DNA from: RPQJ01 sp963707145
GTDB lineage: Bacteria; Pseudomonadota; Gammaproteobacteria; Steroidobacterales; Steroidobacteraceae
Direction of reading: 5' to 3'
Length of the DNA: 64,000 bases
Assembly: GCA_963707145.1 (NCBI GenBank)
Contig: CAVPOQ010000009.1
Location: 62,001 to 126,000 of the forward strand
Shown here piece by piece: positions 1-10,905 of this stretch (position 1 is its first letter; every line of letters begins with the position of its first letter). The translations under genes were made by a program, and so were the position numbers. The notes below the pieces were generated by a model. That model was not told where the DNA came from and did no database searches. It saw only the letters and a program-made list of their open reading frames with translations.

Positions 1-779
1 ACCTGCGCTCGTTCTACCGCCTGTACTACGCGCCGAACAACGCGGTGATGTTCGTGGTCGGGGCCGTGGACCCGGAGCAGGTGTTCGCGCTCGCGGAAAA
101 ATACCTCGCGCCGCTCGAGGCGCAGGCCGCGCCGCCGCCGGTCACCACCAAGGAGCCGCTGCAGGCCGGCGAGCGGCGCGTGCGCGTGGTCCGCGAGGCG
201 CAGACGCCGCTGCTGGCGATGGCCTGGCATGGCGGCGCCGCACCCGATCGCGAGTCGCGCGTCATGGAGGTGCTGCTGTCGATCCTGGGTTCGGGCGATT
301 CCTCGCGGCTGCACCAGCGGCTGGTCGAGAAGGAGCAGGCCGCGGTGCAGGTGGGCACGCAGCTCGAGGCGGGCTTCGACCCCGGCCTCGCCTGGGTCTA
401 CGCGGTCGTGCCGCCGGGCGGCGACGTTGCACGGACGGAGACGCTGATCGACGAGGAGATCGCGCGCATCGCCAAGGACGGACCCACGCCGGCCGAGCTG
501 GCCAAGGCCCGCAACCAGGCGCTCGCCGGGTTCTGGCGCGGCCTCGAGACGATCAGCGGCAAGGCGCAGGCGCTCGGCGTCTATGAGGTGTTTCACGGCG
601 ACTACCGCAAGCTCTTCGAGGCGCCCGGGGTGTACGAGAGCATCACCGCCGAGGACGTGCGCAAGGCGGCCGCGACCGTGCTGCGCACCGAGAACCGCAC
701 AGTCGGCATCGTCGAGCCGAAGCCGGCCGCGGAAACCACCGGATCAGGCAGCGCTGCCGCGGCAGGAGGTGCGAGATGA
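1..779 (+). CDS. M16 family zinc peptidase-like protein, 5'-truncated by window edge
   Basis: The frame is open from the first bases (residues LRSFYRLYYAPNNAVM precede the first ATG at 45), so this is the C-terminal part of a longer gene. The YAPNNAVMFVVGAVD segment and the long helical R/E-rich C-terminal half are typical of M16 (pitrilysin/insulinase) peptidases; the HxxEH zinc motif would lie upstream of the window and cannot be checked. The ATGA overlap with the next M16 gene at 776 implies an operon in which, as is common in this family, one subunit is catalytic and the other is the inactive R/Y-pair partner. Probably periplasmic. Confidence 0.88.
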   Translation, partial: LRSFYRLYYAPNNAVMFVVGAVDPEQVFALAEKYLAPLEAQAAPPPVTTKEPLQAGERRVRVVREAQTPLLAMAWHGGAAPDRESRVMEVLLSILGSGDSSRLHQRLVEKEQAAVQVGTQLEAGFDPGLAWVYAVVPPGGDVARTETLIDEEIARIAKDGPTPAELAKARNQALAGFWRGLETISGKAQALGVYEVFHGDYRKLFEAPGVYESITAEDVRKAAATVLRTENRTVGIVEPKPAAETTGSGSAAAAGGAR

Positions 780-2212
780 ACCGTCCAAACCTGGCATGGA
801 GGTGGCTGGCGCCACTGGCGACGGTCTGCCTGCTGCTCGCCAACGGTGCGACGGCGCTGGCCACGACGGCGGCGCCAGGCGCCGTGCGACTGCCGCCGTT
901 CGAGCGGTTCACGCTGGCCAACGGCGCGCAGGTCGCGCTGATGCCGAAGCGCGACACGCCGATGGTCGCCATGGCCGTGGTGGTGCGGGGCGGGTCGCTC
1001 GCCGATGCGCCCGGGCGCGAGGGCACGGCGGCGCTGCTGGCGAGTCTCATGCAGAAGGGTGCGGGTGCGCGCGACGCCACGCAGTTCGCCGAGGCCATCG
1101 AGGGCGCCGGCGGCGAACTCACGATCGCGGCCGGCGCCGAGAGCCTCGTGCTCGGCGCGAGCTTCCTCGCGCGCGACACGGCACTGATGATCGAACTGGC
1201 CAGCGACGCGCTGCTGCGTCCGCGGCTCTCGCCGGCGGAGTTCGACAAGGAGCGTTCGCTCGCGATCCAGTCGATCGCCGCGGCGAAGGACTCGGATCCG
1301 CGCGCGCTCGTGGGCGAGTACGGCGACGCCTGGCTGTTCCGTGGCCTGCCCTACGGCCGGCCCGTCGGCGGCAGCGAGGAATCGCTCGCCACGGTGACCA
1401 TGGACGACGTCAAGCGCTACTACGACACGCAGGTCGGCGGCGACCGGCTGATCATCGCGGTGGTCGGCGACGTCGACGTCGCAGATGTGCGCCGGCGGCT
1501 CGAAACCGCATTCGGCGGCGTGCAGCGCGCCGCGGCCGCCGCACCGGCGGCCACCGCGGCGCCGCGCCTGCAGGGCCGGCGCGTGCTGCTGGTGGACAAG
1601 CCCGGCGCCACGCAGACTTATTTCTGGCTCGGCAACGTCGGGGCCTCGCGCACCGATCCCGAGCGCACCGCGCAGGCGGTGGTCAATACCGTGTTCGGCG
1701 GTCGCTACACCTCGATGCTCAACACGGAGCTGCGCATCAAGAGCGGGTTGACCTACGGCGCGCGCTCGGGCTTCGACCGGCTCGCGCAGCCGGGCGCCTT
1801 CAGCATCTCGTCGTTCACGGCGACCGAGACGACCGTGCCGGCGATCGACCTGGCGCTCGCCACGCTCGACCGCCTGCATCGCGACGGTCTCGACCCCACG
1901 ACGCTCGCCTCGGCCAGGACCTACCTGCTCGGCCAGTTCCCGCCGACGATCGAGACCAATGGTGCGCTCGCCGGCCGGCTCGCCGACCTGCTGCTCTATG
2001 ACCTCGGACCCGAGGACGTGGACGACTTCACCGCGCGCGTGACGGCGGTGGACGAGGCGGGCGTGCGCCGGGTCATCGGGCGCTCGTTCCCGGTCTCCGG
2101 CGACCTCGCGATGGTGCTGATCGGGGACGCGGCGCGCATCCGCGGCGAGGTCGGCAAGTACGGCCCCGTGACCGAGATGAAGATCTCCGACCCGCGCTTC
2201 GCGCCCCGTTGA
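776..2212 (+). CDS. M16 family peptidase, probable non-catalytic partner subunit
   Basis: 478 residues starting at an ATGA overlap with the upstream M16 gene. A signal peptide covers roughly residues 1-30 (WLAPLATVCLLLANGATALA), so the protein is exported. The N-terminal M16 domain starts at FTLANGAQVALMPKRDTPMV. At the place where HxxEH is expected the sequence reads GTAALLASLMQKG, so the zinc-binding motif is missing. The C-terminal domain keeps the RYTSMLNTELRIKSGLTYGA stretch that in M16B partner subunits supplies the substrate-binding Arg and Tyr. It is therefore best read as the inactive half of a heterodimeric periplasmic peptidase. Confidence 0.9.
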   Translation: MNRPNLAWRWLAPLATVCLLLANGATALATTAAPGAVRLPPFERFTLANGAQVALMPKRDTPMVAMAVVVRGGSLADAPGREGTAALLASLMQKGAGARDATQFAEAIEGAGGELTIAAGAESLVLGASFLARDTALMIELASDALLRPRLSPAEFDKERSLAIQSIAAAKDSDPRALVGEYGDAWLFRGLPYGRPVGGSEESLATVTMDDVKRYYDTQVGGDRLIIAVVGDVDVADVRRRLETAFGGVQRAAAAAPAATAAPRLQGRRVLLVDKPGATQTYFWLGNVGASRTDPERTAQAVVNTVFGGRYTSMLNTELRIKSGLTYGARSGFDRLAQPGAFSISSFTATETTVPAIDLALATLDRLHRDGLDPTTLASARTYLLGQFPPTIETNGALAGRLADLLLYDLGPEDVDDFTARVTAVDEAGVRRVIGRSFPVSGDLAMVLIGDAARIRGEVGKYGPVTEMKISDPRFAPR

Positions 2213-2605
2213 GCATGGTGGGCGGGCTCACCGCTGTCCTGGCCGGCTCCACCGGCCTCGTTGGCGGCGAGTGCCTGCGCCGGCTGCTCGACGCGCCGCA
2301 GTACGCGCATGTGATCGCGCTCACGCGACGCGACCCCGGACCCGCCGTGCGGCACCGCAAGCTGCAGACGGTGCTCGTGGACTTCGACCGGCTCGAGGCC
2401 GTGGGCGAGCGGCTGCGCGGCGAGCACGTCTACTGCGCGCTCGGCACGACGATCCGCAAGGCCGGCTCGCAGGCACGCTTCCGCGTGGTGGACCACGACT
2501 ACCCGCTGCGCCTCGCGGCGATCGCGCGCGCCAACGGGGCGCGACATTTCTCCATCGTCAGCGCGCTCGGCGCGAGCCCCGGCTCGCGGGTCTTCTACTC
2601 GCGGG

Positions 2606-4754
<2,149 letters not shown>

Positions 4755-4857
4755 GGTCGCCCATGGTAGCCGGCGGTGCGGCCGCGTTGGCCTCGATCGG
4801 CGCGGCTGCGGGCCCCATCCGCCTGCGTCCTCGGGCCGGGCGGCGGCCCGGGGACCC

Positions 4858-7005
4858 TCAGCGCAGTTCGGCCTTCGCGACGTCGTAGACGTATCTGAAC
4901 TGCTGGTTGGTCGGATCGAGTTCGGTGGCTCGCTGCAGTTCCTTCAATGCCTCGGCCTTGCGTTGCTGGCGCACCAGCGACAGCCCCAGCGCGTAGTGCA
5001 GTGGCGCGGCGCCGGGCGAGACGGCGAGACCCTCGCGCAGCGTGGCCTCCGCGTCGGCCTCGCGGCCCTGCAGGCGCATCAGGTCGGCGAGGTTGGCCCA
5101 CGCGGGGACGAAGCCGCGATCGAATCCCAGGGCGGCGCGGTACTCCGCCTCGGCCGCGGCGGCATCGCCGCGGTCGGCGAGGAACCCGCCGAGGTTGGTG
5201 CGATGCTCCGGCCGGTCGGCGTTGAACCGCTCGGCGGAGACGAACTCGTCCGCGGCGCGGCGGAACGCCGCCAGCGAACCCGCGTCGAACGCGTCGTCCG
5301 CGAGCGGAGCGAGGGTGCGCGCCGCCTGCATGCGCACGATCCGCGAGGGATCGCCGAGCAGCGGCATGACCGCCTGGCGCTGCAGCGGCGGCAGCTGCTC
5401 GAACACCTCGATGGCCGAACGCCGCACCAGCGGGCTCGGGTCGTCCAGCGCGGCCTCGGCGGCGAGCAGCGCGTTCTCGCCGGGCAGCCGCGACAGCCGT
5501 TCGATCGCCGAGGCGCGCGCGATGGCGGACTCCTCGTGGTTCGCCGCCACCTGCGTGAGCGCGATCGCCGCGGACGGATCGCCGCGGTCGGCCGCTGCGA
5601 AGGCCTCGGCAAAGCCCTGGAAGCCCGGCTTCGGCGACGGATAGCGCCGGCGGATCTCGGCGGCGGCCCAGTCCGCCGTGCGGTCCGTGTGGCACTGGTT
5701 GCAGGCGTTCGGCACGCCGAGCGCCGCGCTGCGATCCGGGCGCGGAATGCGGAAGCTGTGGTCGTGGCGCGGGTCCACGACCATGTAGGTCTCGGTCTTC
5801 ATGTGGCAGGACGCGCAGGCCGCGCCCGGCGTGCCCTGCTCGTGGAAGTGATGGGCCGGCAGGTCGTACTTCGCCGCGCTGTGACACTGCGCGCACACCG
5901 CGTTGCCGGGCGCGCGGAGCTTGCCGCCGTGCGGATCGTGGCAGTCGCCGCAGGTGACGCCCTGCTCGTGCATGCGGCTCGAGAGGAACGAGCCCCAGTC
6001 GAACACCTCGTCGAGCTGCTGCCCGTCCGGGTGGTACAGGCCCGGGCTCAGCAGCGCCGGCAGGTAGTGGTCGGTGAACGGCTGGCCGGGCCGGTAGTCG
6101 TTGGAGAACTGCCCGCGGCGCGCGTGGCACTGGGCGCAGACGTCGAGTTCCTTGCTCGTGGCGCGCGGCGTCGTGCGCGCCGCGTTGCCGGTGGCAGGGT
6201 CGATCACCCAGGCCGCGCCGCGCCGCTCGTCGAACGTGACCATGAGCCCGCCCGACGCCGGCTGCGAGCTCCCGTCGGCAGCGGCGCGTGCAATTGCGGC
6301 ATGGTTGCTGCCCGGGCCGTGGCAGGCCTCGCAGCCGACGCTGATCTCCGCCCACGTCGTGGCGAACGTGCCGGTCGCCGCATCGTAGTTCTTCTGCACC
6401 TCCGTCGAGTGGCAGTCCGAGCACATGAAGTTCCAGTTCTGCTGCCGCTGCGTCCAGTGCAGTTCGTCCGTGTGGTCGATGCGCTCGTCCGGGTAGAGGT
6501 GGAACCAGCGCTGCCCGCCCTGTGCCTTTGGGCGCGCGTCCCAGGCGATCGAAAGCGCCTGCACGCGGCCGCCGGGCAGCTCGACGAGGTACTGCTGCAG
6601 CGGATAGACGCCGAAGGTGTGGCGCACCTCGAAGTCGGCGAGCTCACCGTCGGGCCCGTCGGTGCGAACGACGAATTTCCCGTCGCGACGGAAGAACTCG
6701 CTGGTCACGCCGCGGTTGCGATGACGCACGCCCGAGAAGTCCCCGAGCACGGTCGACTCGTCGGCGACCTGCATGGCGACGGCGTGCTGCGATCCCCGCC
6801 AGGCCTGGTACTCCTGCGCGTGGCAGTCGCGGCACGCGGCGGACCCGACGTATGACGCGGCGCCAACTTCCGCGGCAGGTCCGGTTTGCGGCGGGTCGGC
6901 GCCCGGAGTCGCGACCCCGAGCAGGCCGTAGTGCTGGGCCGCGAACAGTCCCAGCACCAGCGCCAGCGCGCCCAGCGCAGCCGCGACGAGGTAACGGCGG
7001 GACAC
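4858..7005 (-). CDS. Octaheme c-type cytochrome with HEAT and TPR repeats
   Basis: 715 residues. The N-terminal membrane anchor or signal (residues 5-30) is followed by eight CxxCH heme c sites: CRDCH, CSDCH, CEACH, CAQCH, CGDCH, CAQCH, CASCH and CNQCH. The multiheme part (about residues 50-415) resembles periplasmic multiheme cytochromes of the cytochrome c-554/NapC-nitrite reductase superfamily. After it come HEAT-like repeats (about 430-540) and TPR repeats (about 560-700), which suggest protein-protein docking. It would transfer electrons in the periplasm; the partner is not visible. Nearest neighbours are a tiny secreted ORF and recQ, so context does not define the pathway. Confidence 0.88.
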   Translation of the reverse strand: MSRRYLVAAALGALALVLGLFAAQHYGLLGVATPGADPPQTGPAAEVGAASYVGSAACRDCHAQEYQAWRGSQHAVAMQVADESTVLGDFSGVRHRNRGVTSEFFRRDGKFVVRTDGPDGELADFEVRHTFGVYPLQQYLVELPGGRVQALSIAWDARPKAQGGQRWFHLYPDERIDHTDELHWTQRQQNWNFMCSDCHSTEVQKNYDAATGTFATTWAEISVGCEACHGPGSNHAAIARAAADGSSQPASGGLMVTFDERRGAAWVIDPATGNAARTTPRATSKELDVCAQCHARRGQFSNDYRPGQPFTDHYLPALLSPGLYHPDGQQLDEVFDWGSFLSSRMHEQGVTCGDCHDPHGGKLRAPGNAVCAQCHSAAKYDLPAHHFHEQGTPGAACASCHMKTETYMVVDPRHDHSFRIPRPDRSAALGVPNACNQCHTDRTADWAAAEIRRRYPSPKPGFQGFAEAFAAADRGDPSAAIALTQVAANHEESAIARASAIERLSRLPGENALLAAEAALDDPSPLVRRSAIEVFEQLPPLQRQAVMPLLGDPSRIVRMQAARTLAPLADDAFDAGSLAAFRRAADEFVSAERFNADRPEHRTNLGGFLADRGDAAAAEAEYRAALGFDRGFVPAWANLADLMRLQGREADAEATLREGLAVSPGAAPLHYALGLSLVRQQRKAEALKELQRATELDPTNQQFRYVYDVAKAELR

Positions 7006-7018
7006 TGCGGGGCCTGGC

Positions 7019-7198
7019 CTACCGCGTCCGCCCGGGCTCGAGGTACGGGCGGGAGTCGGCGCCGGCCAGCCGGAACGCGGCGTCCGTCGTCCTGGCCTGC
7101 GCCTCGACCAACCCGCCGGACTCCGGCGTATCCGCGGCAGTCCCCGCGCCGTACGCCGCGAGCAACGGCGCAGCGGCGAGCGATCTCAGAGTCTTCAT
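7019..7198 (-). CDS. Small putative secreted protein (59 aa)
   Basis: An ATG at 7198 opens a clear signal peptide (MKTLRSLAAAPLLAAYGAG, cleavage near TAA-DT) followed by about 35 residues without a recognisable domain. It ends 13 bases before the start of the cytochrome gene on the same strand, so it could be a small co-transcribed partner, or the 5' remnant of a longer gene broken by an indel. The 171 bases upstream (7199-7369) hold no other gene. I do not recognise a family. Confidence 0.4.
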   Translation of the reverse strand: MKTLRSLAAAPLLAAYGAGTAADTPESGGLVEAQARTTDAAFRLAGADSRPYLEPGRTR

Positions 7199-7369
7199 GT
7201 TCGAAGGATTCCGTCGGGGCAGTGGCAAGCGGGACGCGCCGGATGCGGCGCGCGCCGGTCGATCAGCGAACCGGGCAGGCCGATTATAGCCGTCCCGGTC
7301 CCGGCTCCTCCCGGGGCCCGGGGGCGGGCCGGCGTTGTCCACCGGAGCAACGATTGCGAAGCAAGCCGA

Positions 7370-8791
7370 TCAACCCCCGGGACTGTTGCGGCGTGCGGCA
7401 CGACTGCGCGCCGCACGCCGCTTCGGCGCGCGGGATTTCAATTCCCGGTAGGCCGCCTCCACGTGGCGCGCCAGCGCCGGCAGGTCGTACATGCTCGCGC
7501 CGTTGCCGACGAAGCCGAAGTCCATGCGATCGTGATAGGAGGTCAGGGTGGCGTTCAGGCCGACGGATGCGGCGATGGCGGACACCGGGTAGACGCCGGC
7601 GAGCAGCGCGCCGTTGAGGTACATCTTCTCGCGCGCGCCCGGCACGTTCGAGATCACGATGTTCGCGAGCGGCCGTGCCACGCGGTCGACGCGGGTCGCC
7701 GAGTTCAACTCGGCCACGCCGAGCGCGGCGACCGCGTACACCATCGCCGCGTCCTTCGACATGGAGCGCAGTTCCTCCTTGGCGGTGCGCATGGCCGCCA
7801 CGACCTCGCCGATCCGCTCGACGACGGTCGCCTCGTGCTCGCCGAGGTGCACGAACATCGCCGACGCTTTGGTTCCCGCCGCCGTGTCGCCCTCATCGCG
7901 CAGCGACATGGGGCACATGGCCACGATGCGGTGCGGAAACGCGCGGCCCGTCTGACGCAGGTAGCGGTGCAGGCCCTCGTCCACGAGGGTGACCGCGAGG
8001 TCGTTCAGCGTCGCCGAGAAACGGTGCGCGACCGCGCGCATCTCCTCGAGCGGCAGCGTCAGCGTCGCGAGCGAGCGCGCCATCTGCAGCGGATCGTTGG
8101 TCGGCGCGTGGTGGGCCGAGAACGGCATGCTGCCCACCGGGTCGGAGCCGAGCAGCGAGGCGAGTCCCTTCCTGAGCGCGCCGAGGGAGACGTCCCGCAG
8201 GGCGAGCGTCTGCCGGCCGGCGGACAGGCCGGCGTCGGCGAGCCGATCCAGCAGCGCTTTCGGCGGCCGGGGCTTGCGCACCGGAACCTCCGCGGCGAAT
8301 GCGGGCGCCGGGATCGAGTGCCGCGGGCTCGGACCAAGGCTGGCATAGAGGCGTTTCGTTCCCGACACGCCGTCGACGATGGCGTGGTGCACCTTCGCGT
8401 ACAGGGCGAAGCGGTTGCCCGGCACTCCGTCGATCAGCCAGTCGCGGAACAGTGGCCGTCCGCGGTCCAGCATCGGCTCGTGGAGATCGGCGACGAGTCG
8501 CAGCAGGTCGTCGTAGGAGGCGCCCGGCGGCAGCGCGATGTGCTGCACGTGGTAGTGCGGGTCATAGGTCGTCGTCTCCCGGAAGTGCGGCATGCCGGCG
8601 CCGCCCATCTCGGGCAGGTAGCTGAACGGCGGCGTCGGCTCGCAGGAGCGGTAGGCCTCCACGATCTCGCGGACGACCTGCGGGCGGCCCTTGGGCTTCT
8701 CGAACAGCAGCAGCGCACCGACGTGCGTCGGGCTCGCCTGCGTCTCCATGATCAGCCACATCAGGTCGAGCGGCGGGATCGGCTTGCTCAT
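7370..8791 (-). CDS. Wax ester synthase/diacylglycerol acyltransferase (WS/DGAT)
   Basis: 473 residues, the usual length for the bifunctional WS/DGAT/MGAT family that joins acyl-CoA to a fatty alcohol or diacylglycerol to make storage lipid. The N-terminal LDLMWLIMETQASPTHVGAL block and the catalytic HHxxxDG motif (KVHHAIVDGVSG, His135-His136-Asp140) are intact, as is the downstream NIVISNVPG motif. It is the last gene of the acyl-CoA cluster, 10 bases after the thiolase. A GGGAG ribosome site precedes ATG 8791. Either storage-lipid synthesis or acyl transfer to another alcohol is possible. Confidence 0.93.
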   Translation of the reverse strand: MSKPIPPLDLMWLIMETQASPTHVGALLLFEKPKGRPQVVREIVEAYRSCEPTPPFSYLPEMGGAGMPHFRETTTYDPHYHVQHIALPPGASYDDLLRLVADLHEPMLDRGRPLFRDWLIDGVPGNRFALYAKVHHAIVDGVSGTKRLYASLGPSPRHSIPAPAFAAEVPVRKPRPPKALLDRLADAGLSAGRQTLALRDVSLGALRKGLASLLGSDPVGSMPFSAHHAPTNDPLQMARSLATLTLPLEEMRAVAHRFSATLNDLAVTLVDEGLHRYLRQTGRAFPHRIVAMCPMSLRDEGDTAAGTKASAMFVHLGEHEATVVERIGEVVAAMRTAKEELRSMSKDAAMVYAVAALGVAELNSATRVDRVARPLANIVISNVPGAREKMYLNGALLAGVYPVSAIAASVGLNATLTSYHDRMDFGFVGNGASMYDLPALARHVEAAYRELKSRAPKRRAARSRAARRNSPGG

Positions 8792-8801
8792 CGGGCTCCC
8801 C

Positions 8802-10040
8802 TCACCGGCTCAGGATGTGAACCGCGACGGCGGCTTCCTCGACACCCTGCAGGCCGCCGCCATTCTCCTGGATCGCGTGGCGCGCGCCCGCGACCTGTCG
8901 CGCGCCCGCCTCGCCGCGCAACTGCGTGACGAGCTCGAACAACTGGCCGATGCCCGTGGCGCCGAGCGGATGGCCCTTGGACTCGAGGCCGCCCGACGGA
9001 TTGATCGGGATCCGGCCGCCGAGCGTGAATTCGCCGCGTTCCGCGGCCGGGCCGCCGCCGCCCGGTGGCACGAATCCGAGGTTCTCGGCCTGCAGGATCT
9101 CGCCCATCGCGGAGGCGTCGTGCACCTCCGCGACGTCCATGTCCTGCGGCCCGAGGCCCGCGGCCGCGTAGGCCTGCAGCGCCGCGAGCCGGCTGATGTT
9201 CTTCTCCGGCTCGTCCATGCGGCGATGGGTGAAGCTGCGGACGACGCTGGCGGCGACCCGGATGCAGCGGTTGCGGTCGGCGCCGATGCGCTTCAGGCCG
9301 TCCTCGGTGCACAGGATCGCGGCGGCCGCGCCGTCCGACAGGGGTGCGCACATCGGCAGCGTGATCGGGTAGGTGATCGGCGGCGCCGCGAGCACCTCTT
9401 CGATCGTGAAGGGCTTGCGGAACTGCGAGTACGGGTTGTGCACCGAGTGCTGGTGATTCTTGGCGCACACGGCCGCGATCTGCCGCTGCGTCGTGCCGTA
9501 GGTCTTCATGTGCCAGCGGCAGAACGCCGCGTAGATGGCCATGAACTTGCTGTAGGGTCTGTCGGACTCGGAGCCGGGCGGCGGCGTGACGCCTTCGCCC
9601 ATCTTCGTCAGCATCTGGTAGTTCTCCTCGGCCCGCGCAACGTCCCAGCCGGCCTCGAAGATCGAGAACGCCTTCGCCTTGTCGGGAACGTTCATCTTCT
9701 CGGCGCCGAGGGCGAGCGCCACGTCGGCGGTGCCGGCCTTGAGGCTCTGCACGGCGAGGTAGACGGCCGAACTGCCCGAGGCGCAGGCGTTCTCGACGTT
9801 GAAGACCGGGATGCCCTCGATGCCGATCTTGCTGAAGACGACCTGTCCGGGGATCGAAATCTGTCCCTGCAGCGGGCCGTTGGTCATGCCCGAGTAGTAG
9901 GCAACTCCGATGTCGGCCGCGCTGCAGCCGGCATCCTTCAGGGAGTCCCGCAGCGCTTCGCCAGCGAGGTCCTCGAGGCTGCGCTCGGGGTGGCGGCCGA
10001 ACACCGTCATGGCGATGCCGGCGATGTAGATCTGGCTCAC
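8802..10040 (-). CDS. Thiolase family protein (SCP2/lipid-transfer type)
   Basis: 412 residues. The nucleophile Cys86 lies in NVENACASGSS and the GHPLGATG histidine motif is present. The C-terminal region reads ENGGGLQG, lacking the second cysteine of classical CxG thiolases; this is the pattern of SCP2-type 'lipid-transfer protein' thiolases that often act on branched or sterol-derived acyl-CoAs. The start is GTG at 10040, supported by AGGAG seven bases upstream. It follows the SDR and precedes WS/DGAT in the same operon, so thiolytic release of acetyl- or propionyl-CoA is the likely step. Confidence 0.9.
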   Translation of the reverse strand: MSQIYIAGIAMTVFGRHPERSLEDLAGEALRDSLKDAGCSAADIGVAYYSGMTNGPLQGQISIPGQVVFSKIGIEGIPVFNVENACASGSSAVYLAVQSLKAGTADVALALGAEKMNVPDKAKAFSIFEAGWDVARAEENYQMLTKMGEGVTPPPGSESDRPYSKFMAIYAAFCRWHMKTYGTTQRQIAAVCAKNHQHSVHNPYSQFRKPFTIEEVLAAPPITYPITLPMCAPLSDGAAAAILCTEDGLKRIGADRNRCIRVAASVVRSFTHRRMDEPEKNISRLAALQAYAAAGLGPQDMDVAEVHDASAMGEILQAENLGFVPPGGGGPAAERGEFTLGGRIPINPSGGLESKGHPLGATGIGQLFELVTQLRGEAGARQVAGARHAIQENGGGLQGVEEAAVAVHILSR

Positions 10041-10077
10041 GGTGTCTCCTGAAGGCCGGGATGCGGGTGCCGTCCTG

Positions 10078-10881
10078 CTACTTGGCGATCAGCCTGAGCA
10101 GCGTCGGGTATGCGTTGGGCATCAGGCGGCTCAGCCAGTACAGCGTGCTCGACTTGCTGCCGGTGAGGATGCGCCGCTTGCCACGCTCGATGCCGGCGAC
10201 GATGTCGGCCGCGCAGTCCTCGGGCGGCGTCACCAGCATCTTTTCGGCCAGGCCTTCGAACGCCGCCTCTTCGGCACCGGCGGCTGCGGCCCGGCGCCCG
10301 GCCTTCTCGATGTTGGTCCGGATGCCCCCCGGGTGCACGCACACGGCGCGGACGCCGGTGCCCTCGAGTTCGCTCCACAGGCACTCGGTCAGGCCACGCA
10401 CGCCGAACTTCGAGATGTTGTAGGCGGACTGCAGCGGGAAGCCGACCAGGCCGAAGACGCTCGAGATGTTGACGATGCAGCCTTCGCGCTGCGCCAGCAT
10501 CATGGGCAGGAAGGCCTTCGTGCCGTAGATCGGGCCCCACAGGTTGATGCCCAACTGCCACTCGATCTCTTCGATGCTCAGGTGCGCGACCGTGCCGATC
10601 ACGGTGGCTCCGGCGTTGTTGATCACGAAGTGCGCCGTGCCGAAATCGCGCCGCACGTCCCCGGCGTGCGCGAAGACGGCCTCGCGGCTCGAGGCGTCGA
10701 CCACGTAGCTGCGTGCATCGGCGCCCGCCGGCAGGGACTTCAGGGTCTCCGCCAGGCCCGCGGCATTGATATCCGAGATCGCGAGCCGCGCGCCCCTGGC
10801 AGCGAGTTGCTGCGCCAGTGCACGGCCGATGCCCGAGGCCGCGCCGGTGACGACGGCCACCTTGCCGGAGTAAATGCTCAT
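10078..10881 (-). CDS. SDR family NAD(P)-dependent oxidoreductase
   Basis: 267 residues. Classical SDR: cofactor motif TGAASGIG at residues 12-19, the NNAG motif near residue 90 (INNAGATVIG), catalytic Ser-Tyr-Lys with SAYNISKFG, and the PGGIRTNI turn. It probably oxidises a hydroxyacyl-CoA or an alcohol intermediate for the adjacent thiolase; substrate not determinable. Cotranscribed with the ligase upstream (24-base gap) and the thiolase downstream. Confidence 0.92.
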   Translation of the reverse strand: MSIYSGKVAVVTGAASGIGRALAQQLAARGARLAISDINAAGLAETLKSLPAGADARSYVVDASSREAVFAHAGDVRRDFGTAHFVINNAGATVIGTVAHLSIEEIEWQLGINLWGPIYGTKAFLPMMLAQREGCIVNISSVFGLVGFPLQSAYNISKFGVRGLTECLWSELEGTGVRAVCVHPGGIRTNIEKAGRRAAAAGAEEAAFEGLAEKMLVTPPEDCAADIVAGIERGKRRILTGSKSSTLYWLSRLMPNAYPTLLRLIAK

Positions 10882-10905
10882 GTCCTGTCCTCGCCTTTCG
10901 AACGT

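Noticed and set aside
10140..10290. Start of hypothetical plus-strand genes in the acyl-CoA cluster
   Set aside because: Frames lack ribosome sites and domains and lie fully within well-supported minus-strand genes.
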